This document shows, in pieces, positions 25,399 through 36,710 of a DNA stretch of 64,000 nucleotides; position 1 is the first letter of the stretch; every line of letters begins with the position of its first letter. Made by a program: the position numbers and the translations under genes. Origin of the DNA: Cannabis sativa (taxonomy: Eukaryota > Streptophyta > Magnoliopsida > Rosales > Cannabaceae); assembly GCF_029168945.1 (NCBI RefSeq), contig NC_083605.1, positions 40,375,280 to 40,439,279 of the forward strand, in the 5' to 3' direction. Under the pieces are notes generated by a model, which searched no databases, was not told the DNA's origin, and saw only the letters and a program-made list of their open reading frames with translations.

Positions 25399-26483
25399 CC
25401 CTGACCCTTACACTCACCCTGATGGTGCCTCTTGCAAATGGGGCACTCAGGATAAGAAAACCGGGTCTCTGCACCACCCTGACGGCTACCTCTACTCTGG
25501 TTCCCCCAGAACCTCTTGTTCTGACTTGAGCCATTGGATGCAGTGGATGTTCTCCTCTTCTGGTGCATGGCCGAACAACTAATTCCCTTGCTAAAGCTTG
25601 ATGCAGGAGGGGTAGGAGCCCCGCCACTCGCTGGAGTACTAGCTGACTCCGACATACATCTAACTGCGCCCTCAGCTCGCAGTGCGTTCTCCACCATCTC
25701 AGCATAGGTGGTCTTGTCGTCAGTGGTGATCATCAGGTCGTGTTTGATCTTCACATTTAACCCATCTAGATACTTCTCCTTTTTGCTGAAATCGGTTGGC
25801 ACTATTCCCGAGGCTAACCTCGCCAACCGGTCGAACTGGGTAGTATACTCAGTTACCCTCATATTTTCTCGTTGGGTCAGGTGGGTGAACTCTTTCCTCT
25901 TGGCACTTCTGACTGCCTCGCTATAATATTTTGCATTGAAGAGTTCCTAGAACCTTTCCCAAGTCATGGTGGTGATGTCGTGAATCTAAGACACCATGTC
26001 CCACCAGACTAGAGCGTCTTCTTGGAACTGAAAGGTGGCACACACCACTCTGTCATTCCCGGTGACACCCATAAAGTTCAGTATTCTGGTGATCACCGTT
26101 AGCCACTGTTCGGACTTCATAACATCTGGACCTCCCAGAAAAACCAGAGGTGCTTGCTTCCGGAACATTTCATACAAGGGTTCCATTCTGTTTGCTGCTA
26201 CTACTATTTCGGCCTGAGCAGCCTGCTGCCTCAATCTCTGTATCTCAAGGTCTTGTTCCTCTATCCTGGCTTGCATTTCAGCAAACCTAGTCTCCCAATT
26301 TTGGGCTTCTTGCTCGGCTTGGGCAGCCTGGGCAGCCTGTGGCGGGTTCTCATCACCCCGACCATGAGCCCTGCCCCTGGGACCTCTACCACGGCACCTA
26401 GCATGCGGGGGAAACTGGGCTCCCTGACCCTGATTCGACCCTACTGAGTTGCCCTGGCTCCTGGTATTTCGCCTGGCGTCCAT
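25254..26483 (-). pseudogene. gag: C gag, broken
   Basis: ATG at 26483 (MDARRNTRSQG), the family start. It has an Arg/Gly-rich N-terminus, a Q/E-rich helix that has lost the Pro/Val-rich stretch of A and H, then the gag domain (EQWLTVITRILNFMGV). Stops at 25986-25988 and about 25948-25950 stand where sisters have Gln codons; both are C-to-T type changes. The frame 25254-25862 carries the zinc knuckle [12 protein letters not shown] and then leaves frame by loss of one G near 25372. Gag would form the particle and bind RNA in an intact element. Confidence 0.92.
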
Positions 26484-26746
26484 CTAGTCGGAACCGCCTA
26501 CGAAAACAAGAGTTGGCACATCAGGTCATGATCAAAGAAAGCTTACTAATGCCGCTTAATTCGGAAATTAAAAACAAAATATGCGCCTATTCTACTATCA
26601 GGCTACTAACATGTTCCTATCAGGCTTTTCTTATTCATAAAATTAAATAAACTACTAAAGCAATAAAAGCTTACTGAACCGTAGAACGAGCTAACTGCTG
26701 ATGATGATTGTACATGTCGTGACGATCTTCGGAAGACAACCTGGCA

Positions 26747-26758
26747 GCTCTGATACCA
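26747..26758 (-). other. Primer binding site of C
   Basis: On the minus strand TGGTATCAGAGC, 3 bp from the 5' LTR, identical to that of A. Confidence 0.92.
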
Positions 26759-26761
26759 AAT

Positions 26762-29072
26762 TGTAACACCCTAACTAGCATAGGCATATTACGTGATTTT
26801 TAAACATACTGTACAGCTCGTTGCTAATCAACGAGGTTTATGGAAATCGTGATTAATTAAAATTTTTACTTTTTAATTAAACTTATAAAATATTTATACA
26901 AAAATACTCGAGATCCCGATTACAAAACCTTTTACAAAAGTTCACTTACTATACAAAATACTTGTCGCCTAGCGACTAATTAGAAAATAGCCTTGTTGTC
27001 CCGAGGATCGTACGCTCCAGGCCTAACCGCCCCGACATGTACAATCTTCACCGGCTCGCTCTCACGGTCCTTTATCCTTAGCCTTGCCCTTACCTACACA
27101 TAAATATAGCACTGTGAGTCGACAGACTCAGTAAGAAAAGCATAATCAAATATCATACATAAATCCCGAGTTATGATCAGACGCCCATACCCCTGACCAT
27201 AACCCTAATTGCCGTGTCCCACACGATACTTAGTCCTGAACGTTCATAAGACGTTACTATTGACAAGTAACAACCTATACTCGGTACACTGGTCATACTC
27301 TAGCCTGTACCGATGTTTTACAGTATCAGCGTATACTCAGTACACTGGTCATACTCCAGCTGCTAGTCATACTCTAGCCTATACTGATGTGATACGTCAA
27401 ATAGTACAGAACCACCAACCCGAGTACCAGCCTATACTCGGCACATTGGTCATACTCTAGCTGCTAGTCATACTCTAGCCTGTGCCGATGTGATACAGTG
27501 TTAGCCTATACTCGGTACACTGGTCATACTCCAGTTGCTAGTCATACTCTAGCCTGTACCGATGTGACACAGTTGGATGGTTCGAAGCCAACATATATAT
27601 CTAATGTAATCTAACAGGCTTCCTACATGCACGCTAAACATGTAATATATATGCATACTGTTATACTAATCTTACCTCAATTCTGAATTCAGGTGTGCCG
27701 GTCAACTTGACTGGAACGAACTGCGCGGCGGTTTACAGGCTCCTAAACAATAACAATCACAACACTATAAGTGATACGCTAAATCACTTCCCGGGGACTT
27801 AAACTAGGAACTAAAAAATTCCCTATCGATAAAAGCATGGCAATACCCCAAATAACATAAAAACGAGGAAATATAGGGTTCTTGAAAATTTCCCAACCGG
27901 CAGACCGGTTGCACAACCAGAATTCTAGTTCTGGAGATTCCCGAACCCCCATCCGGAATTCTGGATGTACAACCGAAATTCCGGTTCCTCGCAGACCACT
28001 TTCAAAAATTCATAACTCATTCAATTCAAACCCAATTTCACCCAAACCTTCCAAACTGTTCTAAACATCCCATAGAACATTTCTAAAGCAACAAAACTGT
28101 CCAGAACACACAGAATTAAAAATCACTATTAAAGCTCCAAGCTTTGAGTTCAAAACTCAAACTTGGTTAAACAACCCTATCATGCATCAAACCTTGATTA
28201 AAATCACATATTTATCCATTTCGAAACTGCAGAAAACATACACAACTCATTTCGAAAATTCTCTTTGAAAAATAAACTTTTGAGCTAAAATTTCCACAAC
28301 TCTAAACAACCTAACTATCATGCATCACAAGCAGCTTAATTAACCTCAATTAATCATGCTTAAACCTCTGCAAACAACAACAAAATCACAGCAACAACAA
28401 CAACCTAAACTAAGCATGCATTACACCATTTTTCATCAAAAATTCAAGAAAACAAAAGTAGAGAAGCTAGACAAAATTACCTCTACTAGAATCACTCTAA
28501 ACTTGATGGAAAACACTTGAATCACAAGAGAAAAATCCACTTTTTCTTGCTGCTCAAAGGGCCGAAATAGAGAGGAAAAGAGAGAGAGCTTTTTGAGAAT
28601 TTTCTAATTTTTCTAAGTTTGGAAAAATGAAAAGAAATGCCACATAACCCTTTTACTTCAGCCAACAAATAACATAGCAAAACACATATTTTCCAATTAT
28701 TAAGTCCACTAAAGGACAAAATAACAATGGGGCAAAATGACCATTTTGCCCCTTCACATTAAAATAACATAAATAACACTAAAGGGGGTATTTTGGGAAA
28801 TTCTAAATTCCCGGCCATTCCCGAGATTCCCAAAGTCTAATAAACCGTCCCGATCTACTAACATACTAAGTTTTGATTTTACTGAGCCAAACAACGAGTT
28901 CCATGTTACCGGGCACTGGAAATGCAAACTTATGAAAATCAAGAAATGACATAAAATGCATCTCAGAATTCAAGAATAACAGCATAATAATTATTTAAAT
29001 AACTATAAATAATTTTCCATAATTAAACATGATTAACTACTAATTTCCAAATTAAACTAAGCGGTCTTTACA
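26762..29072 (-). repeat. 5' LTR of C
   Basis: About 2.31 kb; minus strand begins TGTAAAGACC and ends GTTACA. The repeat array is at about 27266-27560, CCGG palindromes at about 27896-27990, and the GTTGATTAGCAAC hairpin near 26820-26840. Confidence 0.95.
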
Positions 29073-29077
29073 TCAAC

Positions 29078-31090
29078 ACCCTTAACTGAACTTACAAAGA
29101 AGAATCAGCGGTTTGTGTGGTCCGATAAGTGCGAAGCTAGTTTTTAGGAGCTGAAACAGAGGTTGATTACCGCTCCAATGCTAGCTTTGCCTTCAGACAA
29201 AGAGAAATTTGTAGTTTATTGCGATGCATCCAGACAGGGTCTGGGGTGTGTGCTAATGCAAGCCGATCGGGTTATCGCTTATGTCTCCCGTCAGTCAAAG
29301 GATTATGAACAGCGATACCCGACTCATGATCTAGAGATGGCCGCGGTGTTTTTTGCATTGAAGATCTGGTGGCATTACCTTTATGGAGAAAGGTGTGAAA
29401 TCTATACCGACCATAAAAGTCTCAAGTATTTCTTTACTCAAAAAGATTTGAATATGAGACAGAGGCGTTGGTTAGAGTTAGTGAAAGATTACGACTGTGA
29501 GATTCTCTATCACCCTAGGAAGGCCAATGTAGTGGCCGATGCCCTGAGCAGGAAAGGTCCCGGGCAGGAAGCTAGCATGATTCAGATCTCACCTCAGTTA
29601 GCAGAGGACATGGTTAGAACCAGCATCGAGTTTGTGGTAGGTCAGCTTCACAACTTAACGCTACAATCTGATCTGTTGGAAAGAATTAAGACCTCTCACA
29701 TGACTGATGCAGAGTTAGTAAAAATCAGAGATGAGGTTTTGGCTGGTCAAGCTAGTGATTTTTCAGTGTCAGACAACGGGATGCTTCTGTATAAAGCTAG
29801 GGTTTGTGTTCCGAGTAGTGTGGAACTCAGGAATGAGATCTTTGAGGAGGCTCATTCTACCCCTTATTCTCTGCATCCTGGCACCACTAAGATGTACCAG
29901 GGTCTTAAACCGTACTTCTGGTGGAGCGGTATGAAGAAGAATTTGGTAGAATTCGTATCGAGATGCCTCACTTGTCAGCAGATTAAGGTTGAACATCAGA
30001 GACCAGCAGGGTTGTTACAGCCTTTAACCCTACCTGAATTGAAGTGGGAAGATATCACGATGGATTTCGTGGTTGGGTTACCTAGAGCCACGGGTTTGTT
30101 CGATTCCATCTGGGTAGTGGTGGATCGATTCACGAAATCTGCTCATTTTCTGCCTATTAGAACAACTTTTACAGTGGATAAGTTGCCAGAATTGTATGTT
30201 AGAGAGATTGTAAGACTTCACGGGGTACCGAAGTCCATAGTTATAGATAGAGAGATGAAGTTCACCTCCATGTTTTGGCAGAGTTTGCAACGAGCAATGG
30301 TTACAAAACTGAAATTTAGTACCGCATTCCATCCTCAGACAGATGGGCAGTTCGAAAGGACAATTCAGATATTGGAGGACATGTTACAAGCCTCTGTTAT
30401 GGATTTTGAAGGCTCTTGGAGTAAATATCTACCGTTGATAGAATTTTCTTACAACAATAGTTATCAGAGTACGATAGGGATGGCACCCTATGAACTGTTA
30501 TACGGTAGGAAGTGTAGATCTCCCATCCACTGGGATGAGACAGGGGAGAGGAAATACCTAGGTCCCGAGTTAGTGTAGTGGACTAATGAGGCAATTGAGA
30601 AAATAAAAGCTAGAATGCTTGCCTCACAGAGTAGACAGAAAAGTTAGGCAGATCCGAAACGCAGAGACGTTGAGTTCTAAGTAGGGGACCATGTGTTTTT
30701 ACGGGTGTCTCCAATGAAGGGGATCAAACGTTTCGGGAAAAGAGGCAAGTTATGCCCTAGATTTACGGGACCTTTCGAGATTCTCGAGAAGATAGGTCAA
30801 GTGGCATACCGGTTAGCGTTGCCTCCAGCTCTTTCTGCAGTTCACAATGTATTCCATATACTCAGTTATGAGAGCCTGGAACTACAGCCAAATATGACTT
30901 ACGACGAACAGCCAGTGCAGATCCTGGATAGAAAGGATAAAGTCCTTCGGAATAAGACCATTGCTTTGGTCAAGGTACTCTGGAGAAACAGCAAGGTGGA
31001 GGCAGCAACCTAGGAGCTAGAGTCAGATATGAGAGCTCAATATCGAGAGTTATTCATGTTAGATTTCGGGGACGAAATCCTTTTAAGGGG
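29078..31090 (+). pseudogene. pol: B RNase H, integrase and chromodomain after the C insertion
   Basis: Resumes exactly where 19629 stopped ([14 protein letters not shown]). A TAG near 29145 precedes the open frame 29163-30578. That frame holds RNase H ([43 protein letters not shown]) and integrase through [11 protein letters not shown]. In the core, the second catalytic region reads [12 protein letters not shown] instead of the family's SDRDPKFTS. Further stops lie at 30576-30578, 30645-30647, 30678-30680 and 31011-31013. In the chromodomain linker an in-frame deletion removes 12 codons (VSMLRKYVSDPS in the sisters) near 30858. Non-functional. Confidence 0.92.
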
Positions 31091-31098
31091 GGAATAGC

Positions 31099-33366
31099 TG
31101 TAAAGACCGCTTAGTATAATTTGGAAATTAGCATAAAATCATGTTTAATTATCGAAAATTATTTATAGATATTTAAATAATTATTTATGCTGTTATTTTT
31201 GAATTCAGAATGCATTTTTATGTCATATAGTGAAATTTCATAATTTTGCATTTTCGGTGTCTGGCAACATGGAACTCGGTTTATGGCTCAGCAGAATCAC
31301 AAATTAGTATTTCAATATATTGGGATTGTTTATTAGACATTGGGAATGTGAGGATTAGTCGGGAATTTAGAGTTTTCCCAAAATACCCCCTTTAGTGTTC
31401 TTTATGTTATTTTAGTGTGGAGGGGCAAAATTGTCTTTTTGCCCCAATGTTATTTTGTCCTTTAGTGGACTTAGTGTTGTGAAAATAATTGATTTATTAG
31501 TGTTATATTGGCTGAAATGAATAATTGAAACTCTTTATTTTCATTTTACAAAATTAGAAGAAAAATCAAAGAAAAGCAAAACCTCTCTTTCTCTCTTTCT
31601 TTCTCCTTTTCGGTTTTGAGCAGCTGAGATTGGGGGGGGGGATTCTTTGTGTGTTTCTTGCTTAATTCATCAAGGTTCTTGTAGTCTTAACTCTTGGTAA
31701 GTATCTTGCTCTTTTAGTTTCTTGAATTTTGATGAAAAGAAATGGTTTGCATGCTAGTTTTTAATGTTCTTGCTGCTGTGTTTTGATGTTGATTTCAGAG
31801 GGTTATTTATGATTTAAAATGTTGATTCAAGCATGATAGGGTTGGTGATTATTTGGTTTTATCAAGATATGAAATTTTGGCTCAAAACTATAGTTTTCAA
31901 AGAGAAATTGTTAAAATCTGTTGTTGTTGTTTTGTTGATGTTTGCTGTAGTTTTCAGAGGTGATTTTATGCATGTTTAAGTAGGCTGGAATTGATTTGAA
32001 TGCATGTTAGTGTTGTTTAACCAAGTTTGAGTTTTGAACTCAGAGCTTGGAGCTTTAATGGTGGATTTTTATTTTATGCATGAAGCTTTGTTTTATCACT
32101 TAGAAAATGTTTATTAGGGTCTAATTAGCAGGTCTGGAAAGTTTGGTTGAGTTTGAAAACATTTTGGTTGGAGAATTGATTTTTGTTGATTTTCTCGGTA
32201 AAACCAGCTAACTGGTTTTACACTGATTGTAAAGCCGGTTACCCGGATTTTGTAGTAGGGTGTGAAACCAGTTTTTCTCAACTTGTTGTTTCCTGCTAGT
32301 TTCGTGTTTTCTGGCAGATTGTTCCCTGCTAGTTCGGGGTATTTTTGTATTAAATTACAGTAGGTTAAGTTTGGTTTTTAAACCTTTGTCCCGGTTGTGA
32401 TTTAGCGTGTCACTTACCGGTGTTGTGATTGTTACGGTTTAGGAGCCAGTAATTCGTCGAGCTGATAGTTCCACTCAGGTTGACCAGCAAACCTGAATTC
32501 AGAATTAAGGTAAGATTAGTATAACAGTATGCATATGTATTACATGTTTAGCGTGCATGTTAGGAAGCCTGTTAGATTACATTAGATATGTATGTTGGCT
32601 TCGTACCATCCGACCATATCACATGGGTTAGGCTAGAGTATGACTAGCAACTGGAGTATGACCAGTATACCGAGTATAGGCTAATATAGGGTTTGTGGTA
32701 CAGTGCTATGTAACCGTATCACATCGGTTAGGCTAGAGTATGACTAGCAGCTGGAGTATGACCAGTGAACCGAGTATAGGCTGATACTGTAACACATCGG
32801 TACAGGCTAGAGTATGACTAGCAGCTGGAGTATGACAAGTGTACCGAGTATATGCTGTTACTTGTCAATAGTACCATCTTATGAACGTTCGGGACTCAGT
32901 ATCGTGTGGGACACGACAGTTAGGGTTATGGTCGGGGGTATGGGCGTTTGATCATAAGCCGGGATTTATGTATGATTATGTTTATGCTTTTCTTACTGAG
33001 TCTGTCGACTCACAGTGCTATGTTTATGTGTAGGTAAGGGCAAGGCCAAGGCTGAGGAACCGTGAGAGCGAGCTGGTGAAGACTGTACATGTTGGGGCGG
33101 TTAGGCCTGGAGCGTACGATCCTCGGGACAGCAGTGCTTTTTTTGTAATTAGTCGCTAGGCGACAAGTATTTTGTTTAGCTAGTAAACTTTTGTAAAGTG
33201 CTTTGTAATCGGGATCCCGAGTATTTTTGTATAAATATTTTATAAGTTTAATTAAAAAGAAAAAAATTTAATTAATCACGATTTCCATAAACCTCGTTGA
33301 TTAGCAACGAGCTGCACAGTACGTTTAAAAATCACGTAATACGCCTATGCTAGTTAGGGTGTTACA
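31099..33366 (+). repeat. 3' LTR of B
   Basis: About 2.27 kb, very close to 14442-16711. It is preceded by the polypurine tract AAGGGGGGAA at about 31085-31094. The repeats lie at about 32620-32870 and the hairpin near 33293-33311. Confidence 0.95.
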
Positions 33367-33426
33367 GTATCACTGACTCTCACTTGAACGGGACACTGAT
33401 AACAGTTTGTTGAAGACCTTGGAAAT
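33367..33426 (+). mobile_element. Leader of Y between B and D
   Basis: A 60-bp slice of copia Y trapped between two insertions. It includes the right GTATC duplication of B (33367-33371) and the left GAAAT duplication of D (33422-33426). It carries GACTCTCACTTGAACGGGAC, a third version of the motif seen at 14332 and 46116. Confidence 0.6.
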
Positions 33427-34206
33427 TGTTGCTCCAGAATTCGCCCAAAATACGTGGACCAGTCGAGAGGGGACACGTGGACCAGATAACTTGTAAACAT
33501 TTGCTAAGTCTTTGTGCGCCACGAGGAAGCACTGTTAGCATGGGTCCCGGAGGAGGCACCCGGAGTACAAGGTACTCCTGGAAGCTTGCATAGCGCGAAG
33601 GCTCTCCGGGATGTGTCAGGTCTCTCTCGAGCAATCAAGTCGCATTTAATGCTGCATGGGAGGAAGCGTGTTGGGACTGTAACACGCAATAAAGTCTGAC
33701 GGCACAACCCCCAAACAGCAGCGTTACAGTAATGATCATTTAAGTCTAGCGACGGCTACTCTGCGAAGAGTCACGTCAATCACAAGGCAAAAAGGACATT
33801 CTTCATAAAAACCCTACAGCACCTAGGGATTTGACCATGCATCACCCATGGTATATGTATTGGAAATGCCCAACTTTATGGATACTTACAGATACATGTG
33901 TAAGAACAATTCTAGGGATTACCCCACCAAAACACTATAAATACCCCCTCAAAGCTCATTTAATGGGGTCGAGAATCTTGGTTTGCAAAAGAGCAAGAAG
34001 AGAAAATACTCACAAGAACATTCTCTGTATTTAAGAGAAAGACATTCTCTCAAGTGTAGAATCTGTATTAAATACATCCATTAATAACAGAGACTCGTGG
34101 ACTAAGGCTCATTAACGCCCCAACCACGTAAAAAATCTTCATCTCACTTTCTTACAGCTCTTTATTATAATCATATTTTAATAGTTGTCGAAAATCTCGG
34201 TCAACA
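33427..34206 (+). repeat. 5' LTR of D
   Basis: 780 bp, nearly identical to 45003-45783. It carries a clear TATA box at 33936-33943. Short ORFs on either strand (for example 33504-33707) recur in the other LTR and are not genes. Confidence 0.95.
33936..33943 (+). promoter_or_regulatory. TATA box of D 5' LTR
   Basis: TATAAATA in the context CACTATAAATACCCCCTC, a textbook plant core promoter. Transcription would start near 33970 and R-U5 would be about 235 bp. The same box is in the 3' LTR at 45512-45519. Confidence 0.75.
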
Positions 34207-34269
34207 TTTTGGTGCTTTCATTGAGAGCTGAGGAAAGCTGCTACATAACAAGCATTTGACTTCACAACA
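34207..34269 (+). other. Leader of D with primer site
   Basis: 63 bp between the LTR and the gag ATG. It begins TTTTGGTGCTTTCATTGAGA directly after the LTR, where the primer site must be. This opening is common in Tat-group elements. I did not assign the tRNA. Confidence 0.6.
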
Positions 34270-35826
34270 ATGGTGGAGACAAGAAGTACACGTCATCCTC
34301 GCCCTCTAGAAGACGCTCAAGATCCCAATGAGGAAGATGTAGCCTCAAGAGCAGCAGAGGAGTCTGAGGAAGAAGAAGAAGAGATAGTTCCCGACGAGAA
34401 CTACGAGGAACACCTCGACGAGTATGCCTATGACGGAGGAAGCTACTCGGAGTTGGTGCTCCTTAGACAAAAAGCTATCGATCATGAAGCTGAGATCGAA
34501 GCTCAGAAAGCGCAAAATCAAAAAATGCAGGAAGTGATGCTAGCCATGCAGAAAGCCATGGAGGCAGCTGGTATTCACGTGCATCCCAAGGCGATGGCCG
34601 CTGGGCTCGACGGGGAGCCAGCGACGTCTTCGCCTAATTCCCAGCAGCAAAGACCTAGGGAACCTAGTCCCATAAGGCACCCTGCTGAGGAAAACCAAAC
34701 GAAAAACCCTACTTCTACCCCTGGGCGAAAGAAAAAGGTGCAGGATCCGCGAAGGGTCCGCTCAGATTTCCCTAAAGGGAAAGGTCCGCAGAGGGGCAAG
34801 CCCCAAAGAGGGAGTCTTGGCCCTCAGGATCGAGGGGACCGGAAAAGCATTTTCGTGCACCAGGAACCAGGGGGTAGAGGAAGAAGAGGACAGAGATGTC
34901 CTCCCATTGATCTGAGAAATCAAATCAATGGGAATCAAGGTGACCTCCGGGATCACCTTGACCAAAAAAGATACAGGCCCGTGGTCTCCTCGGGTACTGT
35001 AAACGAAGGGATTATGGCGGAACTTGCCATACTTCGAAAAGATATTGCTCGAGTCTCCCGGAGGCAGAAGGGAGACGACTCCAACTCAGACAGTGAGGAT
35101 CGGGAGCCTTGTGCCAAACATATCCTGGAGGCGGAGCTCCCTAAAAACTTCAAGATGCCCGAAATGGCGGCATATACTGGGAACTCCGACCCCAGTGATC
35201 ACTTGTCACGGTTCAACCGTGTCATGACAGTCATGCGGGTCAGCAATGACGCCAAGTGCTTGTGCTTCCCCCTCACTCTGAGCGGATCAGCAGAGGAATG
35301 GTTCAAAAACCGGAACCGGGATCGGTGGAGTTGGCCGGAACAAACTCCAAACCAACTTCCGAGACAATTTGTCGGCATTTTGCCCGGGAAGGTTAACTTG
35401 GAGGTTAGTGCCTTGACCAACATCAAGCAACTGCCCACCGAGACCTTGAAGAATTACATCAAGAGGTTCCGAGAGGAAGCCTCGAAGACCAAGAAGGTCG
35501 ACGACGGACAACAGCTTGCGCTTCTCCAAGCAGGAATCCGCATTGGGACTCCCTTCTGGAACGAGTTGCAGCAAGAAGGCGCTGCTAGCCTTCAGGACTT
35601 CCAGAAGCGAGTCCAAAAATATATTAACCTCGAAGAAGCCCAGATCGTGGCTTACGGAGGCTACTATCCCACCGGGATAGCAGGATACATGCCAGGAGTG
35701 TCGCCCTCGCATCGTCCCGCCGCAACTCCACAAGTAAGTGGTATACGGTTCTCCGCTACTCCCGGATACGACGGGGCCAAACTTTGGCACCGGCATCTTC
35801 CCATTACGGCACCCCGTCCGGGGTGA
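34270..35826 (+). pseudogene. gag: D gag
   Basis: ATG at 34270 gives 518 codons. Residues 1-60 are acidic (a long E-run near residues 32-40). A helical K/Q-rich part lies near 75-105, and a basic Arg/Gly/Pro-rich region near 150-230. The gag domain proper begins near 285 (PKNFKMPEMAAYTGNSDPSD, then LTLSGSAEEWF and RQFVGILPG). The last 20 or so residues are out of frame: a frameshift near 35775-35800 separates this frame from the one carrying the zinc knuckle. The expected product is the structural protein of the particle. Confidence 0.88.
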
Positions 35827-36047
35827 ATGGACGAACTCCTTCACAGCTGCCCCGATCGCTAGCTTAACAGTGCCCTACCTGTGGGTCGAGGAGCAAAAGG
35901 TCCTCCAAGGGCAGCACCCGAACGGGAGAGAAGCGCCAAAAGAAGGGGTACACACCCCAATATACTCAGTACACGGAGCTCACGGACTCTCAGGAACGTG
36001 TATATTTTGCCACTAGGCAAAATACGCACTACCGGAGACCCCAGCCG

Positions 36048-36710
36048 TTGTACAAAGATAGCTCCCAGAGAGATCCGAGTAAAAGATGCGAGTACCACAA
36101 CGACATTGGTCATAGCACCAACGAGTGTAAAAATCTCAAAGACGAGATTGAAAATTTGATCCGTTTGGGCCACCTCTATGAGTGGATCAAATATAGGTTG
36201 CCCCACCTTAATACAGGGCAGGTGGCCGGGGGTATGCCTCCGGAACGCCGGGTACAAGCAGGAATATTGCCTCCAGCTGCTCCCGCAGGTGACACCCAGC
36301 ATATCCCCGGGCTACCGCCCCGGCCTAATGGACGGATAGCCATGATCTCCGGAGGTCCCCATATCGGAGCAAACACTCGCAAGGAGCGAAAAAGATATGC
36401 CGAGGCCGCAAGACACAGTGAGGTGTGGGAGGTTACTCAACTCCCGGCTCAAAGGCCTCGGCTAATGGACCAGCCCATAACGTTCACGGAAGAAGACGCC
36501 AAGACGGTGCGTTTTCCTCACCACGACCCGCTGGTCATAGAGACCCCCATCGCAAATAAAGTGGTGGCTAGGGTCCTGATTGACAATGGGAGTTCCGTGA
36601 ACTTGCTCTTCAAAGAAGCCTTCACTGCGATAGGGTTGACCGACCGGGACCTCTCGCCTAGTGGATCACAGCTCACAGGGTTTAACGGGATAACGCTAAT
36701 CCCGATGTGA
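36048..36710 (+). pseudogene. D gag end and protease
   Basis: Contains the variant knuckle CEYHNDIGHSTNEC (C-X2-H-X4-H-X4-C, usual in this group), a Pro-rich linker, and the aspartic protease with VLIDNGSSVNLLF; the active site reads D-N-G instead of the more common D-T/S-G. It lies two bases out of phase with the gag frame. It ends at a TGA (36708-36710) after GITLIPM. The same frame is open again beyond it, so this is a point stop, not a domain end. Confidence 0.87.

Larger units (their letters stand above)
19630..29072 (-). mobile_element. Ty3/gypsy chromovirus C, nested antisense in B
   Basis: A complete minus-strand element of about 9.4 kb flanked by TCAAC (19625-19629 and 29073-29077). 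LTRs are 26762-29072 (5') and 19630-21857 (3'). The primer site is at 26747-26758, and the polypurine tract is just right of the 3' LTR at about 21862-21875. It belongs to the same family as A and H. Among the complete chromoviruses here it has the fewest lesions: I find three nonsense codons and one frameshift in gag-pol, plus a short in-frame loss. Being inside B, it is younger than B. Confidence 0.97.
14442..33366 (+). mobile_element. Ty3/gypsy chromovirus B, carrying nested element C
   Basis: Its two LTRs (14442-16711 and 31099-33366) and a perfect 5-bp duplication GTATC (14437-14441 and 33367-33371) define the element. Without nested C and one TCAAC duplication it is about 9.5 kb, like A. 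The polyprotein is the same type as A (gag, protease, RT, RNase H, integrase, chromodomain-like end), but the LTR is a distinct subfamily. The EcoRI palindromes of A, C and H are replaced by sequence around GGTAAAACCAGCTAACTGG. B is inserted in the leader of copia Y and cut in pol by C. Confidence 0.96.

Noticed and set aside
33504..33707. ORFs on both strands of the D LTR (also 45080-45283)
   Set aside because: Present identically in both LTRs, overlapping on opposite strands, and upstream of the LTR TATA box. Not genes.
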